64,000 nucleotides of DNA from the NCBI RefSeq assembly GCF_949628215.1, contig NC_134297.1, forward strand, positions 8,122,001 to 8,186,000, written 5' to 3'. A program made the position numbers and the translations under genes. The notes under the pieces were generated by a model. The model was not told the DNA's origin and ran no database searches. It saw only the letters and a program-made list of their open reading frames with translations. This DNA comes from Phalacrocorax aristotelis. Lineage: Eukaryota; Chordata; Aves; Suliformes; Phalacrocoracidae. Positions 27,941 to 38,989 of the stretch are shown here, piece after piece (the stretch's first letter is position 1; each line of letters opens with the position of its first letter).

Positions 27941-30125
27941 AGGGCTGTAAAAAAGCAGAATTCAATCCATGCAAACTTTCCTAGATGTAATTTCAGGAGA
28001 GATCAAAGATGACACTAACCTAAGGAAGTTGAGCTACTCAAAATTCAAAGTTTATAGTCCATCTGTCTCTTTGCTTCAGGGAGCCGGTATTAAATTTATT
28101 GCTAAATAAAACAAATAAACCTAGGAAAAAAGTCAACGTTGAAATCTGCATACTCATAAGAGAATTAACAGAGCTCTCCTGTTATGATGGCTGCTTCTCA
28201 ATTTGCATCTTTAAGGAGTTGTGACCACCTCTCCTTTTCTCCCTTCGCCGGCTCCTCTGAAGCCAGGCCAGCGCCGGTGGTTGGTGCTGTGCTCGTGTCG
28301 CTTGGTAAAGAGATGCTGCAGACGAAGGTTGAACTCCTGTCGTGGACTGAACCGAAACGAGGATGGGGAAGGGATGCTGAAGTCGAGCCAAGACGAAGAA
28401 ACATCTCAGGTGGAGCCAAAATTTAAAAGGGCAGGATTCAGCATCTCCACATCGCTTTTGCCGGCTGCCTGGTACCCACCTCCTGCAGAGATCCAAGTGA
28501 AAAATAAGTTGAGGGGGGTTTAATTGCTTTACCAGGATTATCCTGTTAATCACCCCTAGTTTTTGTTTTCAGAGTGTTCATACAAGGTGTATTTTGTGAT
28601 TATTTAGACTTTTTTGTTCCCCTGGTGCGTATCCCTCCAGCCCATCCCTATCTCAACTGGCCGGCGCCGCTTCAAGAAAACAGACTCCAAATCTTGCCCG
28701 AGTGCTGAAGGTAAGTTGCTTTAACCATCCAGATCCTCCTGTTTTTTTCTTTTTAATCCTGGAAATGCTTGGGAAAGGGTCCGTAGATTGGATGCTGGCA
28801 GTAACTCTGCACGGGAGGGCCTGAAGGAGCAGCAAGAACCAGCCACGGACTTCTTACGCCTCGAAATTAAACATTTAAAAGGAGGAAGCTGGCAGCAGGG
28901 ATTTTTCTAATCCAAATATATATAACCTGCCATTAGCCAGCGTTTTTCCTTCAGAAGGACCGCAAAGTCCTTTCCCGGCTCCATGAGCCACCATTAACCC
29001 TTGCTCAGCCAGCACAGGGAGGGCAGGAATCCCATTTTTTTCAGCTATTTTCCCACTTGATCCTGGCTGCTTCGTGGTGCCGACGAGAGGGAAAAATCCT
29101 TTCTTTCGGCTTTAGCTTGCCTTATTATCGATCCATCTATCCCGCACAAGGAATAAGCTTTAATCTTCTTTAATCTTGCGTGGGGGAACCTCCGGGAATA
29201 TCAAGCCATCCTGGCATTGATCACTTATTCTTAATACATCCTTCTTGTGCGTATGGATTATCGATAAAGCCTTTAATTATATTCGCCCGTGTATTTACCT
29301 ATTAATAGTCGTCAAATCTGTGTAGCGTTACTTGCTCTTATTTGTGTGTCTGAGACTCTTTGAAATGCACTTTGGCTTCAAAAATAATGCTTTTGTCTCG
29401 GTGCCATAAATCTTTTTGGGTTCGCTCTCTTATTATCCTCAGGAAAAGCACGTGCAGAGGTAAAAATAAACATATTTAAGAAGAGGTATTGCCCCGTGGC
29501 TATCTGAAGTACCACAAATGGAAGGAAATCAGCTTTGAGGGAAATCAGCTTTAAGAGAAATCCTCTGTGAGCTAAACAGTTAAAATTTAGGGAATCCCTT
29601 AACTTCAGCACGGATTCGGTGCAAGCGTCCTTGGATTCAGACAGAAAACTGTCTGTGTGTCCGGGCCTGGGTTAATTACGTTGCTTTTAAGGTTGTGCTG
29701 GATGATGCTGGTTTTTTTCCTCTCTTCTTGAAACTCGTAACTGGAGAGGGTTTCAAACGGCGTGAGAAAATCTCCACATCCTAAATGTCTTCTAAATATC
29801 CAAGACAAATTTTAGTGGGTGATTTGTATCAAGCATTGTCCCCCGGTCGCCGCATGGTGCCCGAGCAGAAGGGGTGAAGCTGGGTACTGCCAGTGTCTGA
29901 GCTGGGACAGTTTGGAGCCACGTCTGATCCGAAACAAGGCCTAAATTTTCCTTAGGGATCCCTTTTTAACACCCTTTAACACCCGAGGGTGTCGTACGTC
30001 CTCCCAGGCAGCAAGCTTGCAATTTGGAGGGGTTATCTTACCCCTCTAACCCATCGAAGTGCTTAAGCTGGGCTCAGCCACAAAGCTCAGCCTTAGGAGC
30101 TAAGCCCCGGCTGTGGCTGCATCCT
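27941..30125. other. Intergenic spacer, nothing recognised
   Basis: Moderately complex sequence without a supported exon. Parts of 28880-29480 are AT-rich and complex and could include regulatory sequence. No mobile element is recognised. Confidence 0.5.
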
Positions 30126-30129
30126 AAAA

Positions 30130-30540
30130 ACCCGTCTTGTTTTTAACATCTATTGTTTAATAATTTACTCGGCTTTGCTCTTATGTATTTTTCAGAGTAT
30201 CCCGTCACAGTTTTCTTAGAGAAATCCGACACGAGCAATAATGCAATCTTGGAAAGAGAATTGAATTATTTATGGAGGAGCTGTAAACGACGGAGACTAA
30301 ACTGCTATATTTTATGTAATTTGTTTTCTCCTGAAGCCCGTTATGTAAAAAATGTAAATATTGCCGGTTATATACGTTGCCGCTCTTGCCAAATGTTTAA
30401 TATTTTAGCGAACTCACTCCGAGTACTCATCACTTTTGAGAAGGAACCATCCGTGTGCTCTTGAAGAAGCGCTGATTAGTTTGCTGTAATTATATATTTA
30501 TGATGCTGACTGTGAGTGCACAAAATAATCTCCCTCCCAC
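30130..30540. promoter_or_regulatory. Candidate conserved non-coding element B
   Basis: A roughly 400-base AT-rich block of high complexity with no simple repeats (TTGTTTAATAATTTACTCGG, ATTATTTATGGAGGAGC, TGCTGTAATTATATATT). It happens to contain a 103-codon frame at 30153-30464 that opens with TTG, not ATG, and resembles no family I know. A conserved enhancer-like element is more likely than a gene. Confidence 0.3.
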
Positions 30541-32820
30541 GTGCCCCAGCTTTGGGGCAGGCAAATGGCACGACCCCCATATTTTGGGGGACCCCCGAGT
30601 GAAGAGGGTTTTATTTCAGGGAGGTTTTCCAGCGGTCCGTGCCCCGGCTTGGGGTGGGGACGGGGACTAAGGTGTTTGATTGAGAAGTCTGGGGGTTCGG
30701 GGGTGTGGATAACCCTTCCAGCTGGTGCCAGCAGTCACTGGAAGGTGTTCCTGGGTGGGGAGAAGCGGGTTGGTACCAAGCAGAGCCCCCGTGGGAGCCA
30801 GGCTCTGCTGAGCATCGCTGTTCCTGCAGATCTGCGGGGCTCAGCGCTGGCAGGATGAGACCCTGTCAAAAACCCACCATCCAGGGGTGACCTGTTACAA
30901 CGGAAGGATGTTTTCCCAGGGGGAAAAAAAACCAAGATTGAGTGCAGGAGAGTTAATTGACTGGTGAAAAAAATACAGCAAGACCCCTTGGCTGGTTGAA
31001 GCGGAGCCAATTCAAGTGAGAAATCAGGCGTTGTTTTTTTTAACCAGGGATGAAAATTAACCTCTGAAAAACTCTCCAGGGAAGAGGCAGCTTTTGCAGA
31101 GGAAAAATCCAGGCCCGGCTACTTTTCCTGGAGGATGAGCGTGAGTTTCCGAAACCAGTGGAAGAATCGCTTTGGCGATTGGCGACAGAAACTGGGGAGG
31201 AGGAATGAGGTACTCGAGGAGTGAATGTGGGACACTTGAGGAGCGAACACGGGATGCCCAGGGAGCAAACACGGGATGCCCAGGGAGCAAACACGGGACG
31301 CCCAGGGAGCAAACACGGGATGCTCACTGCTGCTGGTGCCAGCAGAAACCGCCTTATGTCAGGAGAACCTTAAAATATTGGTCATTCGGATATTTTTGGT
31401 GACGATGGGGCTTAAAATACGCCCCATGCGGGCCTGCCTTATTTCCACCTCCATTTTTCAAGACAAGATGCCGAGTGCAGATGATCCCGCTGCCCTTTGA
31501 TACCAAGATGATGGGGTTTCCATCCCCCTCCCCTTATCTTTCCCCTTCAAACCCTTCAGCTTCTGAAAAACCTGAAATATTTTTCGCCCGGCATCCCCAG
31601 CTGGCCGAAACAACTGGCGACAGCTTTACGGCTCCTCGTCTCCGCTCGCTTCCGTGGAATAGTAATGAGGGGAGGGGGGAAACCGTCCCGCCGGCTGATT
31701 TACAAGGCACGAAATTCTTATAAATCATCACCTCATCGTCTTCGAAGGAGCACGGGGGGGGAGGGGGATGCTCCGACTTCCCGCGGTTGTTGCAGCGACA
31801 CGATGCAGCGACGCTTGTATTTTCGGGGAGGCATCCCAACCGCCCGCTGCACCTCGCCGTTACTTCATCGAGGGAGCCCGAGCGCAAACCGTCTATTTTC
31901 GGTCGCTCTCCGACAGCTGAGCTGAAGGAGGGTGCCGTATTTTAAAGGCTGCTCTCAAGCACGAGGTGCAAATGTCAGAGCAAATATTTTCCAGATTGGG
32001 GTTATTTTTTTGGGCTAAGCTGGAAGGAGGGACTTCAAAATGGGGTTTTGCGAGCTGTCACTTACCCTGAGGACCACAAGAGGGGAAATTGAGTTTTTTT
32101 GGGTTCCTAGCTTGAGATTTAAGCTCAGTTTTGCACCTTTCCCATCGCATCCCTGACCCCGTGACCATCCCTAGTGGAATATCTGTTGCCGCTGGCTCGT
32201 ACGTCCTGCTGGGACTCTTCAGAGTCGATTTTAACCCATCCCGAAATAATTCTGGGGCTAGTTTGAGTCATCCCCTCTCCCATCCAATATCCCTTAGGAA
32301 ACAGGCAGAAATCCAATGTTTCTCACAAACCCCACTTTTGATGGCATTTTTTATCGGGGAAGGGGATGGAAAATCAGGAGGAACCAAACTGTGGCCAGGC
32401 TGATCCAGAAAAATCCGTCCCTGTGGCTTTTGCAATGAAATATAGGAAAATTTGGCTGTGGGACCCTGTGCTCCCAGTGCTCCCAGTGGAAGTGACTCCA
32501 GTGAAACCTCACCTCCAGGTCCTTGGGAGAAGGGGAGGGGGGTTTAATGCCTCACCGGACCAAAATCTGGTGGGGGGAGCTCCATCAGAAACCTCCCCCC
32601 AGATTAATAATAATTAACAAATGATCCCAAAATGGGAGCATTTTGCCCTGGGGGATAATCCCGCAGGAAGGGCCTGGGGTGGGAAGCGCCCTGGGGGGAC
32701 TTTTGGGGTGCCCTAAATGTAAAGGTCGGGGGGGGTGCTGGTGACCTTGATGGTGGGGTGGCACCAGGATGGGGTCAGTGGTTGGAGTGGGGGGTCAAAG
32801 GCCACCGGGGTTGGCTCTGA
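30541..32820. other. Intergenic spacer before the PKNOX2 island
   Basis: Complexity falls towards the right, with growing G runs. The only clear structure is the short tandem repeat at 31199-31325. No exon is recognised. Confidence 0.5.
31199..31325. repeat. 22-base tandem repeat
   Basis: About five copies of AACACGGGATGCCCAGGGAGC, the last three nearly identical and the first two (near 31221 and 31243) diverged. They give repeated short frames on both strands with no gene character. Confidence 0.9.
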
Positions 32821-32824
32821 ATGG

Positions 32825-32945
32825 GGCTGGGGAGGGCAATGTGTTCGGGGGGGCGAATAGGGTTGGTGGCAAATGTTGTTTGGGGGGGCAAAAGCAAATG
32901 GAGGCAGCAAATGTGTTTGGGGGGCTAATGCAGCCGGGGGGGGCC
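32825..32945. repeat. G-rich tandem repeat upstream of the CpG island
   Basis: Three diverged copies of a roughly 40-base motif combining GCAAATGTGTTTGG with a run of six or seven G. The G runs could form quadruplexes on the plus strand. Confidence 0.7.
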
Positions 32946-33040
32946 GAGTGATGGTCTGGGGGACCCAGGTGCTGGGGGGGTCCGAGGACTGCTTGGGGGC
33001 GTCCTTTTGGGGGTGCCTGGGGGAGGGTCAGCATTGCCGC

Positions 33041-33063
33041 GGGGGGGGGGGGGGGGGGGGGGG
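33041..33063 (+). repeat. Run of 23 guanines
   Basis: An uninterrupted G homopolymer immediately before the CpG island. Such runs are error-prone in sequencing, so the length may not be exact. Confidence 0.85.
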
Positions 33064-33760
33064 CTGGCCGGGAGAGGGTGTGTGTGGGAGGGGCGCCGGC
33101 CAGCAGGGGGCGCTCGGCGGCGCGGCAGGGGGCGTGGCTTGGCGCGGGGGCGTGGCTACTCGCGAGGGGGGTGTGTCGCGGCGGCGGGAGGGGGCGTGGC
33201 TCCCCGCGAGGAAGGCGTGTCGCGGCGGCGGCAGAGGGCGTGTCCCGCGGCGGCGGGGGGGCGTGTCGCGGCGGCGGGGCGGGGCGGGGCGTGGCGGCGG
33301 CGGCGCGGCGGGGCCGGGCGGGCGGGCGGCGAGCGGCGGCCGCGCTGTCAGGCCGGTGTCGGTGTGATGAAGATTGGCGGGCAGGTAGGCTGTCACTCAC
33401 CGGCGGGCCGCCGCGCGGGGGCGGGCGGAGCCGCGCCGAGCGCCGCGGACAAAGCGGCCCGGGCGGCGGGGCACGTGCGGCGGCGGCGGGGACCCCCCAC
33501 CCCCCCTCCCCCCCATCCCCTCCGGTGCGGGAAGTAACTTGCCGTTCCGCACCGCCTCCCCTCGCAGTGCGGGGCCGGGGCCGGCGCGGGCCTCGGTTGC
33601 AGCGTGTGTGTGTCCGTCCCCGGTGTCCGGTTCCCCCCCCGCCCCCCCCGCCGGGCTGACCTCCAGCCGGCTGCGGTTTGCCCCCACCGTTGCGGTTCTC
33701 TGCGGCGACCCCCCCCCACCCCCCACCCCCGGCCGGTTGCGATGATTTCGGAGGGGGGGA
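33064..33760 (+). promoter_or_regulatory. PKNOX2: CpG island, likely PKNOX2 promoter
   Basis: Extreme CpG density with CGCGGCGGCGGG repeats and GC boxes, no TATA box. In human, PKNOX2 is the next plus-strand gene after TMEM218 and begins with non-coding exons, so this is the expected place for its promoter. A good donor (GGGCAG|GTAGGC) at 33384/33385 follows a short non-repetitive patch and may end the first, non-coding exon. Two CTGTCA sites (33345-33350, 33390-33395), TGACAG on the other strand, match the MEIS/PREP recognition core. The gene assignment is inferred from gene order, since no PKNOX2 coding exon is in the window. Confidence 0.5.
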
Positions 33761-34600
33761 GCTGCAATGATCCGGGGGGGTTGGAAGACCCCCACCCCCG
33801 GTTGCAACGGTCCCGGCGGTATTTGCAACGATCCCGAGGGATTGCAACGATCCCGGCCCGTTGAAGACCCCCCCCGGCCGGTTGCAATGCCCCCCGGGGG
33901 GTTGCAGTGCTCCTAGGGGGCTGCACCCCCGTCGGTCGGTTGCAATGCTCTCGGACTGTTGCAAACCCGCCCCCCACCCGGCCGGTTGCAGTGCCCCCCG
34001 GGGGGGTTGCAGTGCTTCTACGGCGGGGTTTGCACCCCTTTCCGGCCCGTTGCAATGCCCTGCGCCGCCCCCCAGCTGGTTGCAGCCCACCCCCCGGCCG
34101 GTTGCAATGCCCTGGGACTGCTTGCAGACCCCTCAGTCAGTTGCAATGGCCCCCCGGTGTGGCGGGGAGGGGTCGCAGCCCCCCAAGCTATTTGCGATAC
34201 CCTCGGACTTGCTGCAGACGCTCTGACCGGTTGCAGTGCCCCCCCCGGAGGGGGTTGCAACCCCGTCTGCAGACCCCCAACCGGTTGCAGTGACCCCCGG
34301 GGGGGTTGCAATGCCCTCGGGCTTGCTGCAGACCCCCCAGCCAGTTGCAATGCCCACCCCCGCACCCCCGGCGGGTCGCAACCTCCTCGCCCCCCCCAGC
34401 CGGTTGCAATATCCTCTGCAGACCCCCGACGAGTTGCAATGCTCCCGGGGGGTTGTGGGGTTTGCAGCTCCCCTCCAGCCGGTTGCAATGCCCTCCGGGG
34501 GTGTGTGTGAACCCCCCAACCGGTTGCAATGTTCCCCTTACCCCCGGGGGGGGGGGTTCGCACCCCCTCCAGCTCATTGCATTTTGCAGCTGGAAAGTTG
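33730..34600. repeat. GGTTGCAATGCC minisatellite
   Basis: Roughly 25 diverged copies of CCGGTTGCAATGCCC separated by C-rich linkers of about 12-40 bases, starting inside the CpG island. The TTGCAAT core is constant, while linkers vary (CTGCAGACCCCC, CCCGGGGGGG). Long frames crossing it on both strands repeat the unit and do not support a protein. Confidence 0.9.
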
Positions 34601-36165
34601 CCTGCTGTGCAAACAGGGCTGGGGGGGGGGGGGGCCCTGCTTTATCCGCAGCTTACAAGGCACCCCTTGACCTCGGGGCGCCCCCCAGCACTCCCAGGAC
34701 ACCCACTTTTGGGGGGGCACGCACACACCCCCGGCCGCCACCTCGCAGGGCCCCACGCGGGCTCGACGCCAGCGCTGAAACGGGGCCCTTGCTGGCGCAC
34801 CGCAGCCCGCTGCTTCCCGGGGTGGGGTGTAAACCCACCCCCCACAAAGCACCCCCATTCCCCCAGTGACCCCCATTCCCCCAGTGACCCCCATTTCCCT
34901 CGCTGTGTCTGGTTTCCTCCGCGGGACCCCCCCGGCGCATCCCTCCCGTGCCCGTAGGGCTGGATAAATGCTGAACCCCCCCCAATAATCCGATTTTTTT
35001 CGCGGCTCGGCAGCAATGTGTGTGTGTGGTTTATTAATAATTATGGAAAATTTAAATTTATTTTTAATTTTTTAGCCGATTTACATCCGCAGGAGGGCGG
35101 CTCTGCTGGCGGCGTCGCACAGCTCGGGAAGTTTTGCCGAGGGACGCGTGTCCCCCCCCAGCTTCATCCCGGTCGTCACCGGGCGTCGAAGCTCGACTTA
35201 GGCTCTGGCTCCGGCTCTTTGTTTGGGCTCTTCCCGGTTTTTCTCGCTCCCGAGGATCTTTTTTTCCCCACTATCTCGTAACGGGAAACCCTAAACCCGC
35301 CGGGATATTTTCAAACTCCCGGCTGGAGAGATTAGATTAAGGGGAAGGGGGGGGATGGATTATTTTTGGCCGGGATGTGGGGGCTGCCGTCTGCCGGGGG
35401 GACGCACAGAAGGGGAAATGCCTTAATTTTACTTTTTGTAAAGATTTATTTTCCCTTTAAAACCCCAAAAGTGGCACAACTGGAGCTGGGGGGGGCGGGA
35501 AAGTGGAGCGTGGCTCGGTAGACCCGGCTTAAGCGAAACTTTTGGGCGTTGTGGGCTCCAAAAGTGCTGACTCAACATATTCGGCATCTTCCAGTTGCTG
35601 GAAAAAAAGGGGGGTGCTCCCTGAAAAATACCAAACACCCCCAAAACCTTCGGCTTTGAGGGGGCCGTCGCAGCCCTGTGCAGGCGGGGAGAGGGGTTGG
35701 GGTGGATTAATGGGTTTTCTGGTGATTTGGGTTAAAAAATAACAGCTTTTTTTCTTTTGGGGAGGGGCAGAAGGATGACGGGACGGGGATTATTTCATTC
35801 CCCCCCCTATTTTATTTCCCCCCCTGCGCTGAGATTCCTTCATCAGGGGCAAATGTTAATTGCTCGAGGCTAATTACGGGAGAGGCTCACAGGGGAGCAG
35901 CGTGGGGGGGTGACACCGCACCCCCCCGTCCTCCCCAAAATTAGGATTTTTAAGGGAATTTGCCCCCCAAAACCAGCATCGGGGGGTCCCGTAACCCCCG
36001 AGTTTTGACAGGACGAGCATATGGCGCGGTATCTGCGACACCTCGGAGGGACGTACTGTTCAACGCCCCGGCGGCACGGGGGGGAAGGGGGAAAAGGGAC
36101 ACTTGGCGTCGCCGCCCGGCGCGGAGGGGCATGTGCTGCGCTCCCGCCAGCTGTTCTGGGAGGAG
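34601..36165. other. Presumed PKNOX2 5' intron, nothing coding
   Basis: GC-rich sequence easing to mixed composition. It has a run of about 14 G at 34620-34633 and three short direct repeats of CCCCCATTCCCCCAGTGA at about 34852-34890. No exon is recognised. Confidence 0.5.
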
Positions 36166-36169
36166 AAGG

Positions 36170-36630
36170 GAAATCGCCTTTTTTTTTTTTAAGGAAATTG
36201 CCCTTTTTGGGTGAGGAATGGCCTTTATTTTGGGGGGAACGGCCTTTTTTTTTCAGGAAATTGCCTTTTTTTTAAGGAAATCAGGATTTTTAAGGGAATT
36301 TTTTGAAGGATATCTTTTTTTTTAATGAAATCACCTTTTTTTTAAGGAAATTGCCTTTTTTTAAGGAAATCAGGTTTCTTTAAGAGAAATATTTTTTAAG
36401 GAAGTCTTTTTTTTTAAGGGAAACCTCCTTTTTTAAGGAAATCACCCCTTTTTCTTAAGGAAATCACCCCTTTTTAAAGGAAATTTCCCTTTTTTATAAG
36501 GAAATCTCTTAAAGGAAATTGCCTTTTTTAAAGGAAATATCTTATTTGTAAGGAAAATACTTTTTAAAATAAATAGTTTTCAGGAAATTCCTTTTTTTTA
36601 AGGAAATCTCCTTTTTCCTTGAGTAAATGC
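36170..36630. repeat. AAGGAAAT / T-run tandem array
   Basis: Around twenty copies of a 20-25 base unit, TTTTTTTAAGGAAATTGCC, with the GGAA core kept and T-run length varying. The unit is nearly palindromic (AAGGAAATTGCCTT), so short hairpins are possible. No coding content. Confidence 0.9.
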
Positions 36631-37885
36631 AGGCAGTTGTGCCGGGAGGGGAAGGTTTTATCCCCCGGGGCACTGGGGAACAACCTCATTTCCCAACTTG
36701 CCGCCTCCAGGCGCCCGTGGCATGCGGTGGCTTCGCGTTTCGGGGGTTTAAAATAAGGATTTTAAAGCCCTGCTCTAGCGGGAAATGTTAATTTAAAATA
36801 CTAAAGCAGGAGTTTTACGCTGCCAAGCTCCCTTTTCCCCAGCTCCCATAAACTCCCTCTTCGCCATCTCTCCTTTTCCCTCGCAGAAATACCAAATTCG
36901 AACAAGGGACTGTGTTTCCTAAAGCCAAGGGGAAACTTTTGCCCCGATTAGGGGTAGATTAAGGGAGATTTGACGTCCCCGAAAGCAGGACCGAGCATCA
37001 ATATCCTCTTTTTTCAGGCCCTGACGCCATCTCAGCACCCCATCCCCCATTATTCTCCATCCTTATTTTCCTCCAGGATGTGCAAATATGCCTTTTTTGG
37101 GGTGTTGGCGGGATAATTTGCTGGATCCAGACAATTCCCAGTTGGATTTACAATCCCCCATGCCGTCGAATAACTTGATTCCCAAATAATTTTCACCGCC
37201 GCCGAAGAGGGTGTTAACAAATGCCCTCTAATTAGCGAAAACTAAATGGTTTCCTGGCATCGTTAAGACGCCAGCTCAAAATAATAATCCAGAGGGATGG
37301 GAATTAATCCTAGATTAAGTTTAGACCCTGTTTCATCCCCTGCTCGAGCCTTGCAAGGACCGAGGTGATGCTCCAGGTAACAGCCATGGGAAAAACAGCC
37401 GATCGCGTCGGGATGGAGCCAATCGTGTCGGGATGAGGTCGCTTCTGCCCAGCTATGATTTGCAGCTGTATAAATAAGACAAGGATTTGGCCTCGTCTCT
37501 TCCCCCCGCCTGATTATATCTTATTTTTTTGGCTTTCCCTCTTCCAAAAGGGAACACAAACCCTCATGAGTCCACACCTTGCTTTAAAGCAGTGTTCGTT
37601 AAAGGTTTGCGAGCTTCTGGCGTGTTGTTTTGGGGTTTTTTTTTTAGTCTTTAAAAGGCCAAAAAGGGCTTTTTTCCTCCGTGGGCACTGCCCTGGCGGG
37701 ATGCTCTTTGCCGCTAATGGGATACAGATGCTCCGAGGTACCAGAGGAGCGAGGGAAGGAGGGCTTGGGAGAAGGTTGAGGCTTGTCTAGAACTCGGCTT
37801 TAGGAGCTCTTTCAACTAGAAATAATTTTCCAGGGCCCTCAAAGTTTTAGTTAATTTTAAATTTATTTTTAATTTAACTTTTAAT
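36631..37885. other. Non-repetitive interval, no gene seen
   Basis: Complex sequence, AT-rich in places (36980-37330), with GATCGCGTCGGGATG given twice near 37400-37436. Part of 37130-37330 resembles the other candidate conserved blocks but has no distinctive feature. Confidence 0.45.
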
Positions 37886-37919
37886 TCTTTGTTTTTAATT
37901 TTTATATTCTTTTTAATTT

Positions 37920-38125
37920 TTATTTTCTTTTTCTTTTATATTTTTTCCTTTTCCTTTTCCTTTTCCTTTTCCTTTTCCTTTTTTCCTTTTTCCCTTTTTC
38001 CTTTTTTCCTTTTTTCCTTTTTTCCTTTTTCCTTTTTCCTTTTTTCCTTTTTTCCTTTTTTCCTTTTTTCCTTTTTTCCTTTTTCCCTTTTTCCCTTTTT
38101 TCCTTTTCCCCTTCCTCTTCCTCTT
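37920..38125 (+). repeat. TTTTCC pyrimidine microsatellite
   Basis: About 200 bases of nearly pure C/T on the plus strand in units of CCTTTT to CCTTTTTT, ending just before a small CR1 fragment. The frames on both strands (Phe/Ser-rich or Lys/Gly-rich) are artefacts of composition. Confidence 0.95.
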
Positions 38126-38135
38126 CTCTTTTAGT

Positions 38136-38243
38136 TTCATAATCGTAGAATCATTTTGGTTGGAAAAGACCTTTAAGATCGTGAGTCCAACTCCCAAGCC
38201 CACCACTAAACCCTATCCCTAAGTACCACGTCCACACCTTTCT
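38136..38243 (-). mobile_element. CR1 3'-end fragment, minus strand
   Basis: CGTAGAATCATTTTGGTTGG and AAAAGACCTTTAAGATCG are the reverse complement of the CR1 tail. Only about 100 bases remain before the sequence passes into T-rich DNA. Its divergence from the other copies suggests an older insertion. Confidence 0.85.
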
Positions 38244-38985
38244 TTTTTTATTATTTTTTTTTAAATTTTTCATTTCAAAATCGTTCAATTTCACTTTTTA
38301 TTTGACTTTTTTTTTTATTCTCCATTTTATTTTATTTTTTTTTAATATTCCATTTTATTTTCCCATCCACCCTTGAAGCCCTCTGAGCATCCCGGCCCGT
38401 GTGACCTGTCCCATCCCACACGCACCAGCTATCATCTGGGCAGGAAAATCCCAAATATCCACCAAAATGCCATAAAAATTCAAGATAGGGATGCAGAACC
38501 CACAAAAAAACCTCAGATTATTTCCCTGCAGGTGGAGGAGAGTTTTGCAAACCGCCGTGAAATCCTGCTTGGGTGGATGAGAGGGGGAAAAAATACCCCA
38601 ATAATGTTCTAAACAGAGCTTTCGACTTTAATAAGGTGTCGCAAAAACTATGAAAAAAGTTATAACCAAAAGCACATTTTTTTTCTCGGTTCTCCCTTTC
38701 ACCGCCCGCCCCGGCTGCCTGCTTCCTATCCGTAAATCCCATAAAGCCAGTTCAAAATGAGCCCAACTTCGGACTGTTTTGTGAGGTTCTGGTTTTATTT
38801 GGCCCCGGTTTGATAGATTTTTGGCAAGGACGCGTTTGCAACTGGGATTTGGAGCAGGACAGTCGCCTCGTCCCCGTTGGAAGGCGGCGGCGCCCGAGGG
38901 GGCTGCCTCGCGCTCACGTCGGGCTTCGGGTTTGGTTTAGGACTTGAACCCCCCGGATCATTCCTTGATGGGAAATGTGGCATTT
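38244..38985. other. T-rich then mixed interval, nothing recognised
   Basis: TTTTATT-rich to about 38360, then mixed sequence with no exon or repeat family that I can identify. Confidence 0.5.
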
Positions 38986-38989
38986 TTTT

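Noticed and set aside
30153-30464. 103-codon frame as a small protein gene
   Set aside because: No ATG start, no splice or poly(A) context and no recognised family. Kept only as a possible conserved non-coding element.
32795-34090. Minus-strand frame of 431 codons across the CpG island
   Set aside because: Driven by GC-rich and tandem-repeat sequence. It runs opposite to the expected gene and has Pro/Arg/Ala low-complexity content only.
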